A stretch of DNA of 64,000 nt from Propionicicella superfundia DSM 22317 (GTDB lineage Bacteria; Actinomycetota; Actinomycetes; Propionibacteriales; Propionibacteriaceae), in NCBI RefSeq assembly GCF_000423465.1, contig NZ_KE384022.1, positions 1-64,000 of the forward strand, written 5' to 3'. A program made the translations under genes and the position numbers. The notes beneath the pieces were generated by a model. The model saw only the letters and a list, made by a program, of their open reading frames with translations, did no database searches and had not been told where the DNA came from. This document shows positions 9,801-16,979 of this stretch, piece by piece (within the stretch, counting starts at the first letter, position 1; each line of letters opens with the position of its first letter).

Positions 9801-10767
9801 CGAACTCCGCCTCAACGACCCCACCGAATCCCAGATCGACCGTGGCCTGGCGCGAACCATCAGGCCCGGGACCCCCGGACGGGCACTCGCCGACAACGGG
9901 CTCCTCGGTCAGGTCGCGCTTCCCGTGCTGGAGACGGTCGACGATGACATGCTCGGCGAGGAGATCGAGCAGCTCGGCCGCCGGGTCGCGTCCTCCTGGT
10001 CCGGGCCCGCGGCCGCCCCCATCCGACTGCTCCCGCTGGACCTGGCCCCGGAGTCGCTGCCCGACGCGGCGGACGAGCCGGACGCGGTCCCGTTCGGGCT
10101 CCGGCAGGACACCATGGGCCCGGCGTTCTGGGAGTTCCAGCACTCCGACCAGCACCTGATCGTGCTCGGCGACGCCCGGGCGGGGAAGACGACCGCGCTG
10201 CGGATGATCGCCGCCGGGCTGATGCAACGCTTCACCCCGAAAGAGCTCGCGATCGCGGTCGTCGACTCCCGCGGGCACCTCGCCGGAATCGTCCCCGACG
10301 AGTACCTCGCCGCGCACGCCCGGACCGCAGCCCAGGCAGCCGGGCTCGCGTCCTCCATCGCGACCGAACTCGCCAGGCGCCCGGAGCTGGACGCGACGGG
10401 GCTTGCCGACGTGCCGCGAGTGGTGCTGCTCGTCGACGACCACGACATCATCAGCGCCGGCGGGACCGAACACCTCGCCCCGCTCGCTCCCCATCTGCCC
10501 ACAGCGAGGGACAGCCGCTTCCACATGGTCGTGACCCGTCCGGTCGCGGGGTCCGTACGCGCCATGTACTCCCCGTTCCTGCAGGGCATCCGCGACACCG
10601 GCGGCGCGCTCCTCGTGCTTTCCGGCGACCGCGCCGAGGGGCAGATCCTGCCTCGCCTCTACCCCGAACGCTTCCCACCCGGCCGTGGTCGCTACGCGCG
10701 ACGCGGCGATGCCCCGTTCGTCGTCCAGGTCGCGAACCTGCCCGGCAGGACGGAGAAGACGCGGTGA
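6820..10767 (+). CDS. eccC: EccC-type FtsK/SpoIIIE ATPase, motor of the T7SS
   Basis: A 1315-residue coupling ATPase. An N-terminal cytoplasmic tail is followed by two membrane helices (about 45-90), then three FtsK/SpoIIIE domains. Walker A motifs are visible at residues ~488 (GATGSGKS), ~832 (GSPQSGRTT) and ~1117 (GDARAGKTT). The first domain also shows a clear Walker B/DEF element (LFLVIDEFGELL). In ESX systems domain 1 is the active ATPase, while domains 2 and 3 recruit WXG100 substrates by their C-terminal tails. The ATG overlaps the preceding stop (ATGA); a far upstream start in the same frame would run through the P-loop gene. The length matches fused EccCa-EccCb proteins. Confidence 0.93.
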   Translation: MSRVLFRRPTRVTAPPVRPEPELIPAPPALEPQAGGMPLQSLLPLIGALSSVVMMVVLRNGQPLFLVLAAVVFVVAVVGGIGFALSSRGRAVRQARDRREAYLDYLERFRGELRERGEQDRVQAVTVHPAPQGLLGVLRDPARRWERRRTDDDYLTARIGLTALPWFPLTVAAGESPLDPADPFLQREAELVARTFSTVPQMPVAAGVRDAAVVSVIGDRDRGMEVARSLIAQLACAHTPDDLTLAAAYDRDLADEWAGFDLLPHVQDPGLFDGPVPARRVAGSLAELADVLALDLAARAATATSMLRHSRALNPHGRLVVFADDHGRAASVLRSPDPHLPVRDLGVTVVHLLADRLHEPDDVDLRITLGEGTATLTSHASGPAPEHIEFAPDAMSAGALEALARTMAAYRTVEAVRPEDGVTETFDVTSLLGIEDVTGIDPDRLWVPRPASAFLRVPFAVDDHGRPVFLDLKEAAQEGMGPHGICIGATGSGKSEMLRTLLLALALSHPPEDLSLILVDYKGGAAFAPFQGLPHVAGLIDNLADDPQLTVRARASLQGEVVRRQQMLKDADSSPSITHYRELRTTRPELPPLPHLFLVIDEFGELLTAEPEFIDLFLQIGRIGRSIGIHLLLSSQRIEAGKLRGLDTYLSYRLGLRTFSESESHVVLGTTDAYHLPAQPGYGYLKVDTSVYQRFRAGYVSGPIPVRGEIIAEEQPRRVFRIPVHNGIATGDDTGTPRAMTPLLTAPQADGVLVDEAVTRLRADDRTVSSVWLPPLPERLSLGQVLSDHPAGDENTAALTVPVGLIDDPAHQTQSPWLLDLTRGGGHLAIIGSPQSGRTTLLRTIAVSVALTKTPAQIALYGMDLAGGGLRRLEPFPHVGGVAARSDPARVRRLVEELTAMVATRERVIKDAGIDSMTHLRARHANGELPGLDAADVIVLVNGYGTLRQEFDDLDAAFTQIMMRAANVGVHVVLALSRFSDLRIAHQSLFGTRIELRLNDPTESQIDRGLARTIRPGTPGRALADNGLLGQVALPVLETVDDDMLGEEIEQLGRRVASSWSGPAAAPIRLLPLDLAPESLPDAADEPDAVPFGLRQDTMGPAFWEFQHSDQHLIVLGDARAGKTTALRMIAAGLMQRFTPKELAIAVVDSRGHLAGIVPDEYLAAHARTAAQAAGLASSIATELARRPELDATGLADVPRVVLLVDDHDIISAGGTEHLAPLAPHLPTARDSRFHMVVTRPVAGSVRAMYSPFLQGIRDTGGALLVLSGDRAEGQILPRLYPERFPPGRGRYARRGDAPFVVQVANLPGRTEKTR

Positions 10768-11303
10768 CCACACTGACGTTTCTCGGCACGTGCGGCGGAG
10801 CGGGGGCGACCACGCTCGCCGCCCTGAGCGTGCATCTCCTGGCCGAACACGGCATCCGGATACCTGTCCTGATCGCCCACGACCCGGCCGCGTTCAACGA
10901 GCGCCTCGGCGAGCCGCCGCAGACGACGCAGGCATCCGCAGATGAGCTCGTCGACGGCGGGCGGTACACGGCAGCGAAAGCCACGGCGGCGCTCGGCCAG
11001 GGCACACTCGCCCTCGTCGGCGCGCACACCCCGCACGGAACAGCGACTCTGGACGACGCCCTCGCCGACATCACGGCACGGTTCGGGCAGACCGGCTTCG
11101 GCCGCACCATCCCCGTGCTCTGTGCAACCTACGGACGCCCGTCGCCGCTCGCGGCTCCGGAAGCGGTCCGGATCCCGTTCGATCCCAGCCTCGGCCCGGG
11201 TGGCCCGGCCGCCGACGTCACACCGGTCCTCCGGGCGCGCACCCGGACCGTGCTGCACCAGCGCTGGGTTCCGATCCTGCGCGCCGTCTACGCCAACCGG
11301 TGA
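10764..11303 (+). CDS. second small MinD/ParA-like P-loop protein
   Basis: A 179-residue protein beginning TLTFLGTCGGAGATTLA, a Walker A-like loop (GGAGATT) directly after the first beta strand, as in MinD/ParA relatives. It is about two thirds of a normal MinD and lacks an obvious Walker B. It starts at a GTG overlapping the EccC stop and is the last gene of the plus-strand ESX operon. With the protein at 6104 it makes two P-loop proteins flanking EccC, perhaps a pair acting in complex positioning or regulation. No partner in chromosome segregation is nearby. Confidence 0.55.
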   Translation: MTTLTFLGTCGGAGATTLAALSVHLLAEHGIRIPVLIAHDPAAFNERLGEPPQTTQASADELVDGGRYTAAKATAALGQGTLALVGAHTPHGTATLDDALADITARFGQTGFGRTIPVLCATYGRPSPLAAPEAVRIPFDPSLGPGGPAADVTPVLRARTRTVLHQRWVPILRAVYANR

Positions 11304-11424
11304 GCGGCCCGCGGGTCGTGTGCGCGGCATGCGCCGCGATGATCAGGTCGTGAACGCCGCGGGGCCCGCCTGATCGTCGGGGGATGGGCGGTCAGATCAA
11401 GACGTTCGTGTCGAGGATCACGCT
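11285..11424 (-). pseudogene. relic of a PIN-domain (VapC-type) toxin
   Basis: Read on the minus strand from 11424, the frame gives SVILDTNVLI, the hallmark N-terminal strand and catalytic aspartate of PIN-domain nucleases, followed at once by TGA. In the same frame some 15 codons later come VHDLIIAAHAAHTTRG, which matches the conserved D-x-x-I-A-A-x-A segment near the C-terminus of VapC proteins. The core between them is deleted, so this is a dead fragment. Its end lies antisense to the last codons of the ESX operon. No antitoxin is seen. Confidence 0.5.
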
Positions 11425-11626
11425 GAGCGACGAAAACAGCAACAGTGTCGAGGCGACGCTCAGCAGACGATGGGGTGGCACTGCCCGCCTCCAAGGCGTA
11501 GAAGTCATTTTCACTTGGTGGGGATATTGGATTTCCTGGGTGACGCTTACCTGGGCATCCCTTGCGCCAGAGAGAGTGACAAGAATCTGGAACCAAAACG
11601 GCGCTCCCTACTGACGGAAGGCAAAT
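11425..11626. other. intergenic stretch with no supported gene
   Basis: About 200 bases of clearly lower GC than the ESX genes. A plus-strand frame of 76 codons (11384-11614) covers it but has no ribosome site and no recognisable domain. It probably marks the border of acquired DNA that continues into the reductase gene. Confidence 0.3.
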
Positions 11627-12589
11627 CTATTGGTCGGCGACCGTAGCTGGCCAGTCGTGCTCTTGCAGTACTTTTTCGTAGTGATCGAGCACTGGTGTAA
11701 TGAGCTGGTGGCTGCGGGCGCTGGCAAGGATTTCACGGAAGCCCGCGATCCATTCGCCTAGTCCATGCTTCATGTGCTCGGTTACCATCATCTTCGTGTT
11801 ATCGTCGAGAAACATCGACTGCATAACACGAGTAAGGATAGAGGTCGGGAGCGCGAACAGCGGCGCAGGCCACAACCCTGCCGTGCTTGTCCCTGTGGCG
11901 CGGCAAACAGCAAGCCCCTCCCGAAACCCACACACAAGTCGCTCGACGGCATGCCGGTCTCCTGTGAAGGCTTCGTAGCTTCCTGCCTCGATCACTGGTG
12001 CCGCAGTTAGCGACTGCTGCAAGTTGTGGACCTTGAGCCAGTCAAGCATCCGTCGTTGTCGCTTCACAGTGAGTCCGGCCTCTTCGAATGCGCGACATAT
12101 GCGAGTGGCCTGGAGTTCCTGTCCGCGAGAACCGGCTTCTAGGATCGTTCCGGTTCCAAATACGATGACGTTAAGTTCGTGGCCGCTACGGCCACCGCCA
12201 ACCTGGGACGGGAAACCGACCAAATACGTCCCCCGCGACAGGTATTGTTCAACTTGGCGCCGAAGATCCCAATCGTTCAACATGAACACGATCTGACATT
12301 TACCTTCTGCCGGTTTAAGCACTGGCAGCACCTCGCGCAAATGAAGTTGGTCAATCATCACGAGAATCACGTCGTAGTGTTCAGGCTCCACTGAAGTGAC
12401 GGTAACCGGGGTGTGGCTGTAGTGACCACTGCCATGCCCTTTGCGAAGGTCTCGTACCTGCAAGTCAAATGCCTGGGAGTAGAAGCTCTCACGGCCGCTG
12501 CGAACAAGGTACTGTACTTCGTGACAAGCTGAGAGCATCCACCCGTAAGCCAGTCCGATTGTCCCGGCTCCCACGATCAACACTCGCAT
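11627..12589 (-). CDS. ketopantoate-reductase-like (ApbA/PanE family) oxidoreductase
   Basis: A 320-residue protein starting MRVLIVGAGTIGLAYGWML. This is a Rossmann fold with the GxGxxG motif at residues 7-12, typical of the ApbA/PanE ketopantoate reductase family, which reduces 2-dehydropantoate or related 2-oxo compounds with NADPH. The rest follows the family layout of a ~170-residue NADP domain and a helical C-terminal domain. The ATG at 12589 directly precedes the Rossmann strand; an alternative start lies 18 codons upstream. Base composition is markedly lower in GC than the flanking ESX and core genes, suggesting recent acquisition. No pantothenate genes are nearby, so the true substrate is unknown. 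Confidence 0.7.
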   Translation of the reverse strand: MRVLIVGAGTIGLAYGWMLSACHEVQYLVRSGRESFYSQAFDLQVRDLRKGHGSGHYSHTPVTVTSVEPEHYDVILVMIDQLHLREVLPVLKPAEGKCQIVFMLNDWDLRRQVEQYLSRGTYLVGFPSQVGGGRSGHELNVIVFGTGTILEAGSRGQELQATRICRAFEEAGLTVKRQRRMLDWLKVHNLQQSLTAAPVIEAGSYEAFTGDRHAVERLVCGFREGLAVCRATGTSTAGLWPAPLFALPTSILTRVMQSMFLDDNTKMMVTEHMKHGLGEWIAGFREILASARSHQLITPVLDHYEKVLQEHDWPATVADQ

Positions 12590-12639
12590 GATCCCATTCT
12601 TCCATGCGGCCGTTGAGGGCACCCACAGATCGGGACGGC

Positions 12640-13415
12640 TCACCGCCCTATGCTCGGCCCGCTCTGGCCGGGAGTGCCGTCGAGCGATCGGGAGACGCGG
12701 AGTTGGCGTTCGCGCTCGGCGAGCATACGGGCGGCCTCGCGGCGGGCTTCCCCGGCCGCACGGGTCTGCGCGATCCGTTCGACCGCCTCGACCGGGGTGA
12801 GCGCCCGCAGCGTCTCGGGTGCACCTCGCTCATATCGACGGTACGGCCCCGCAAGGTTGCAGCCATGTCGAGCACTCCATCTCTGCCCACTGCGGGCAGT
12901 TGCGCACGGTCGCCGATCAAGGCGAGGGTTGCGCCGTTCTCGGCGGCGACGGTGAACAGAGCGAGGGCGCTGTCTTGGTCGAGCATCCCGGCCTCGTCCG
13001 CCACGACTCGCTCACCCGCCGCAGCCGCGCGGCGTCGGGTGGGCCGGTGTAGACGCGGCCCGTCTCCGGGTCGACGTCGCCGGGTGTGAGGCGTGTCCAT
13101 ACGCCGTCACGGTTCCACTGGTACCCGTGAGCGTGCACGAGCGCGGCAACCGAATCAGCGGGAACGTCGAGAGCCTGGTGTGCGACGTCGGCGGCTTTCT
13201 TCGTCGGTGCAACCACCCGCACCGCCCCGCTCATTCACTGAGGCGATGGCGGTGGCAAGCATGGTCGGCTTCCCGCTGCCCGCAGCACCTTCCACGATGA
13301 CCAACGGATCGGTCGATGCGACCGCTGCGGCAGCCTCCGCCTGACCCGCGTCGAGACCAGCGGCCTGCGCTCGGCGTTGCGCGTTGGGGTGCGCCGGTTC
13401 CACAAGCCACGCCAT
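12640..13415 (-). pseudogene. frameshifted fragment of a TraA/TrwC-type relaxase-helicase
   Basis: Three minus-strand frames carry successive parts of the helicase domain of a conjugative MobF relaxase. The first has a Walker A-like motif GAAGSGKPTML (the usual Thr is replaced by Pro). The second has VRVVAPTKKAADVAHQ. The third has VVADEAGMLDQDSAL with the DEAG Walker B, then LALIGDRAQLPAVG. A fourth frame carries an Ala/Arg-rich helix with a repeated AAGEARREAARM-type pattern. At least two frameshifts separate these parts, and both the relaxase domain and the C-terminus are missing. It is a remnant of an integrative or conjugative element. Confidence 0.7.
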
Positions 13416-13429
13416 TTCCCCGCCGCGAA

Positions 13430-13720
13430 GACGGCATCAAGACCGCATCCGTGCGGGCCTGGCCGACGTGAACCGCCGCCTTGCCGAACACAGTGAGCAC
13501 CACACGGGCGGGCGCGCGTTCCTGCACGACTCGCTGCGGCTGCTCGCCGACGCGCACCGCGCCTACCAGCACTCAGGCGACGCCGACAGGCGGATCGCGA
13601 ACCAAGCCTTCCACACGCGCTTGGACATCACCGACGACGAACAACTCCGCCCGCACCTGGTCGAACCCTTCGCCACGATCTTCCGTCAAGCACACGACAG
13701 CGGCGACGAGGCAAGGAAGC
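13430..13720 (+). pseudogene. C-terminal remnant of a large serine recombinase
   Basis: The plus-strand frame through this stretch reads a coiled helix followed by HDSLRLLADAHRAYQHS, DRRIANQAFHTRLDI and DDEQLRPHLVEPFATIF. That is the typical end of large serine recombinases, where an asparagine-rich R..NQAF..L.I segment precedes the C-terminus. No catalytic resolvase domain or zinc ribbon precedes it, because the upstream DNA belongs to the oppositely oriented relaxase fragment. It is best seen as debris of the same mobile element. Confidence 0.5.
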
Positions 13721-13790
13721 GAAACGGGACGCTTCGACAGGCTCAGCGACCGGGAACAGCGATGTCGCGTGTTCCCGTAAGGCACTTTGG

Positions 13791-14282
13791 GTGGGCCTTC
13801 CCGGACGATTCTCAAACTCGCGCCCGGCGCTGAGAACCCTGATTTCCCGTGTTCTCAAGGGCTCCGAGGGCCGCGGCTCGCGGTCGAGGACGCCCGATAG
13901 GCACGATACACGCGGTCCTGTCGCAAGAAATCCTGCGAAGTCTCAAACTCGACTCAGCCCCAAGAAGCGCGCCGAGCTGGTCGCCGCCTACCAGGCAGGT
14001 GAGCCCGTGCGAACCATCGCCGCGAGGTTCGGAGTGCATCGCGGCACGGTGTCGGAGTTCGTCAGGCAGGCGGGCGTTCCCGCTCGGGAGCCTGGCCTGG
14101 ATGCTGGCGGTCGTACGCGGGCTGCGGCACTGTACGAGTCCGGTATGACGCTCACGCAGGTCGCCGATCAGGTGGCGGTGGGCGTGGAGACCGTGCGCGC
14201 CGCGGTACTCGCGGAGGGCGGCACGATTCGTCCGAGGGTCGGGTGCCGCGTGCGGCGCGCTGAGGTCACTCGGCCGCGGTAG
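13791..14282 (+). CDS. helix-turn-helix protein (two Hin-type HTH repeats)
   Basis: The C-terminal ~115 residues contain two helix-turn-helix units. The first, RAELVAAYQAGEPVRTIAARFGVHRGTVSEF, is given here only as the pattern Ax(3)G..V..IA..FGV..GTV; the second is LYESGMTLTQVADQVAVGVETV. Both look like the DNA-binding domain of Hin-type resolvases. The first ~45 residues are low-complexity, so the true start is uncertain; no strong ribosome site is seen. It follows the recombinase remnant and may be a leftover of it or an independent regulator. Its 3' end overlaps the convergent HEPN gene by 17 bases. Confidence 0.5.
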   Translation: MGLPGRFSNSRPALRTLISRVLKGSEGRGSRSRTPDRHDTRGPVARNPAKSQTRLSPKKRAELVAAYQAGEPVRTIAARFGVHRGTVSEFVRQAGVPAREPGLDAGGRTRAAALYESGMTLTQVADQVAVGVETVRAAVLAEGGTIRPRVGCRVRRAEVTRPR

Positions 14283-14997
14283 CGTCCGTGGGGGTCACGA
14301 TGAGGGCGGGCACGGGGCAGGCCCCGAGGACGGCATCGAGGTCGGAGTCCGCGACGATGAACGGAGCCGCCTCGGGCACGATGAGGCGCAGCAGGTCGCG
14401 CACGTCGCCGATGCGGTCGGTCAGGCCGGTGCGGGTGGAGAACACCGGTTCGTTGTGAGCCAGCCTGTTGCGGAACTTCACGACCCGCGCCACGAGGTCA
14501 TGAACTCCGGCGCGGCGGGTGCCACGCGGGAATGCGCGATGCAGGAGCGGGTTCCAGATCAGCGGCGCTCGCTCCGGCAGAGTCAGGTTCGCCCAGAACC
14601 CGAAGGCGAGGGCTGCGACGACCTCACCGTGGGTGGGGTTCGCGCCGAGGCCGCGGCGGGCGTCGGCGATGCGGTCCAAGCTGGTGCGGTTGCGGGCACG
14701 CTGTCGGGCGCGGGCCTTCGCGATGCCCTGCTCCTGTCGGAACAGCGGCGAGGTCGGGTCGATCGTCCAGTCCGGGAACGTGACGGTGAGTTCGCGGTCG
14801 TAGGCGTTGCGGAGGGCGACTTCGAGGTGTCCGACGCATACCAGGCCGGCGGCGGCAACGCGCGAGTTCCAGCGGTATAGGTTCAGCGCGAGGTCGTGGT
14901 CGCCGCCGGCGGTCGTGAGGTAGCGTTCGTAGCGGGGATCGCTGAGCCAGCGGCGCGCGGCGGCTTCATCGAGTCGCTGTTGTCCGGCGCTGGTCAT
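14266..14997 (-). CDS. Abi-type protein with HEPN signature
   Basis: A 243-residue helical protein resembling the Abi_2/AbiD-like family. The segment VVKFRNRLAHNEPVF (about residues 181-195) carries the R-x4-H motif (RNRLAH) that forms the RNase active site of HEPN domains. A conserved GHLEVALRNAYDREL element lies near residues 55-70, where Abi proteins have their E..LR..Y signature. Such proteins act in phage abortive infection or as toxins that cut RNA. No antitoxin partner is evident. The gene sits among mobile-element debris. The start is supported by a TAGGAT -10 box exactly seven bases upstream, so it is probably leaderless. Confidence 0.7.
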   Translation of the reverse strand: MTSAGQQRLDEAAARRWLSDPRYERYLTTAGGDHDLALNLYRWNSRVAAAGLVCVGHLEVALRNAYDRELTVTFPDWTIDPTSPLFRQEQGIAKARARQRARNRTSLDRIADARRGLGANPTHGEVVAALAFGFWANLTLPERAPLIWNPLLHRAFPRGTRRAGVHDLVARVVKFRNRLAHNEPVFSTRTGLTDRIGDVRDLLRLIVPEAAPFIVADSDLDAVLGACPVPALIVTPTDATAAE

Positions 14998-15004
14998 GTG
15001 GCGT

Positions 15005-15010
15005 ATCCTA
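15005..15010 (-). promoter_or_regulatory. leaderless promoter -10 box (TAGGAT) of the HEPN/Abi gene
   Basis: On the minus strand TAGGAT is followed by seven bases and the ATG at 14997. The 9-bp inverted repeat at 15019-15027 and 15068-15076 lies across the -35 region and could be an operator for autoregulation. No repressor has been identified. Confidence 0.5.
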
Positions 15011-15018
15011 GTTTCATC

Positions 15019-15076
15019 GCCCCGCGGACTAACCGTCCTCTGTCGGCTCTTTGGAGCTGGTCAGGCACCGCGGGGC
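15019..15076. repeat. 9-bp inverted repeat upstream of the HEPN/Abi gene
   Basis: GCCCCGCGG at 15019-15027 is repeated in inverse as CCGCGGGGC at 15068-15076, 40 bases apart. It brackets the region just upstream of the -10 box of the HEPN/Abi gene. It could be an operator or a relic; only the symmetry is seen. Confidence 0.35.
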
Positions 15077-15834
15077 TTAGTCTTGCCCGCACCTGGATCG
15101 CGGTGCCTCTGGTGTTCAGAAGCCCCGGTGGACCTCTGACCTTGGTCACGTCGCCGGGCCCAGTCTTTCCCTCGGACGAGGCCCGCGTCGCTGCGGTACG
15201 TCTCGGGTGGCTCGTCCCGGCGTCGCTCCATGCGGCTGCCGCCTGTCTCTTGGAGGGTCAGGCAGATCAGAACTTCGCAGAGCTCGTGCAGGTCGGACGG
15301 GACACGATGCACCGCTCCACCGCTCGTCGGTGCGCGCGCCTCTCAGCCTGGCCCACCCAGATGAACTCGATTGTCGCTGCACCCCCGCTCACGCGGGGTT
15401 CGGCGCGCGTGCGGGAAGGGCCTGCCCGCTGGTGTCGTTGACGACGCGGTCTGCGCGCTGACGACCGCGTCGGCGGGGTTTTCGCACGACAAGTGCGACG
15501 GCGGCATGGATCGAAACCTGGGGAATGCGCCGGGCGCGAACGGTCTAGGAGATCCCGTGACCCGTCTGAGCCGGTCCGCCCTGGCGCCTCTGGCTCTCTA
15601 CGGGATAGCGAGCCTCGGAGTGGGACCGCTGAGAGGCATGGGCGTGGTGAGCACGGACGAGGTCGTGCTGCCTCTACCGACGGCCGGGCAAACGTTCACC
15701 CAGCTTCGAGCGCTGACCTATCTGGGTCATGGTCGTTCCCGATGGGATTGGATGTCCGCGGGCACTGACCACCCCGAGCCGCCACGAGAGGCCCACCTAC
15801 CTCCTACGTCGAGGGTTTGAACCACGACTTTGGG
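15077..15834. other. gene-poor stretch before tRNA-Met
   Basis: About 760 bases in which no frame has a recognisable domain plus a credible start. The longest frames (14896-15441 and 15371-15820, plus strand; 15061-15312, minus strand) lack ribosome sites and have Arg/Pro-rich translations typical of shadow frames. It abuts the 3' end of tRNA-Met and the mobile debris, so it may be decayed island DNA. Confidence 0.3.
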
Positions 15835-15908
15835 TGGGGCGTGCGGGGCTCGAACCCGCGACCCAAGGATTATGAGTCCTCTGCTCTGACCTGCTGAGCT
15901 AACGCCCC
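15835..15908 (-). tRNA. tRNA-Met (anticodon CAT)
   Basis: The minus strand folds as a complete 74-nt tRNA: acceptor GGGGCGT pairs with ACGCCCC, D arm GCTC/GAGC, anticodon loop CTCATAA on stem GAGGA/TCCTT, T arm GCGGG-TTCGAGC-CCCGC. The anticodon CAT with loop CTCATAA is that of actinobacterial elongator tRNA-Met; a lysidine-modified tRNA-Ile is the less likely alternative. No full CCA is encoded. Its 3' end faces the accessory region, a usual position for island integration. Confidence 0.9.
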
Positions 15909-16017
15909 CGGTGCGTCACAGGGTACCGGGGGTGGCACGGTCGCCGCAGGCCCGAGCGGCGTGGGGTCGCCCGGTCGGTCTCTCCCAGCGACCCGGCGAA
16001 CCGGCATGCTTGGGCGC

Positions 16018-16557
16018 ATGGATGCACAGACTCAGTCCTTCCTCACACAGGCGGCCACGTTCACGGCCCTGCTGACCGACCCGGGCGACTGGGAGGCGGC
16101 CAGTCCGTGCGAGCAGTGGACGGCCGCCGACGTCGTCGCCCACCTCGTCGAGACCGAGCGCGGGACCCTGGAGTCCCGCGGGGTGCTGTTGCCGGAGCCG
16201 GAGCTGACCTCCGATCCGGGCCAAGCGTGGAGCGCGCACCTGGACGTGCTCCGCGACGTCCTCGCCGACGAGACACTCACGACGGCGTCCTACGAGGGCA
16301 TGTTCGGTGCGACGACGCTCGCTGACACGCTCGCCGAGTTCTATCGGTTCGATCTCATCGTCCACGGCTGGGATATCGGTCGTGCGTGGGGACGCCCGCC
16401 CCGGCTGACCGATGCCGAGCTCGACACGGTGGAGGCGCTCATCGACAAGACCGGGCCGATGCTCTACTCGGAGGGTGTCTGTGCGTCACCGATCCTCACC
16501 CCCGACGGAGCGGACCGGCAGACCCGCGTCCTGGGACGGCTCGGCCGGGAATCCTGA
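16018..16557 (+). CDS. mycothiol-dependent maleylpyruvate isomerase-like (DinB/TIGR03086 type) protein
   Basis: A 179-residue four-helix-bundle protein of the DinB-like metalloenzyme family. The pattern PCEQWTAADVVAHLVE (about residues 29-44) is typical of TIGR03083/TIGR03086 proteins, and the first metal-binding histidine is in VVAHL. A second candidate histidine lies in LIVHGWDIGRAW, a hallmark of this family, at about residues 115-126. Members use or are thought to use mycothiol, which fits the mshC gene in this window. The start at 16018 is supported by CATGCT seven bases upstream; an in-frame ATG 19 codons earlier lies in the tRNA-proximal spacer. Confidence 0.75.
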   Translation: MDAQTQSFLTQAATFTALLTDPGDWEAASPCEQWTAADVVAHLVETERGTLESRGVLLPEPELTSDPGQAWSAHLDVLRDVLADETLTTASYEGMFGATTLADTLAEFYRFDLIVHGWDIGRAWGRPPRLTDAELDTVEALIDKTGPMLYSEGVCASPILTPDGADRQTRVLGRLGRES

Positions 16558-16611
16558 CGAATATCCGCCGATCGCTCCTGTGGACGCGCGCCGCCGGGCA
16601 TGATGAACGGC

Positions 16612-16908
16612 ATGGCCACCTTCGCAGTGATCTACACGTACTCCGACGACACCGAGTTGCGCGCCGCCGTGCGGCCGCGGCACCGGGCGTACCTCGGTGG
16701 GCTGGGCGAGCAGAGCATCTGCCTCGTGGCGGGTGCATGGACGCCCACGGAGCCGCCGGGCGCGTTGCTCGTCTTCCGCGCCGACTCCAAGGAGGAGGTC
16801 GAGGATCTGCTCGCGAACGACCCGTTCGTCACCGAGGGGTACGTCGTCGACAAGCAGATCTTCGAATGGGGAGCCGGGATCGGTCCGCTCGCCAAGCAGT
16901 TCCAGTGA
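16612..16908 (+). CDS. YCII-domain protein
   Basis: A 98-residue protein of the YCII (dimeric alpha/beta barrel) family. Visible features are the N-terminal FAVIYTYSDD strand, a HRAYLGGLGE segment carrying the conserved histidine, a W-T-P-TEPPGALLVF strand, and the C-terminal LLANDPFVTEG motif with the D-P-F typical of YCII. Such proteins are small putative enzymes of unclear substrate. The ATG at 16612 is preferred to the two upstream ATG codons because CATGAT lies seven bases before it. It follows the DinB-like gene with a 54-base gap. Confidence 0.8.
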   Translation: MATFAVIYTYSDDTELRAAVRPRHRAYLGGLGEQSICLVAGAWTPTEPPGALLVFRADSKEEVEDLLANDPFVTEGYVVDKQIFEWGAGIGPLAKQFQ

Positions 16909-16979
16909 GCTGAGTCGCCCGGAACGGTACCGCGGGGGCAACGACGCGCCGCGGACCGCACCTGGCACGCGTCGGGGTC

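Noticed and set aside
8785-10773. A 662-codon minus-strand frame opposite eccC
   Set aside because: Opposite to three well-defined ATPase domains; it has no recognisable motif.
14266-14997. HEPN/Abi protein as part of the type III CRISPR system (Csm6-like)
   Set aside because: It has a HEPN motif but no CARF/SAVED sensor and is 3 kb from the cas operon with its own promoter.
15371-15820. A possible 149-codon gene before tRNA-Met
   Set aside because: No ribosome site, no domain, and composition like non-coding high-GC sequence.
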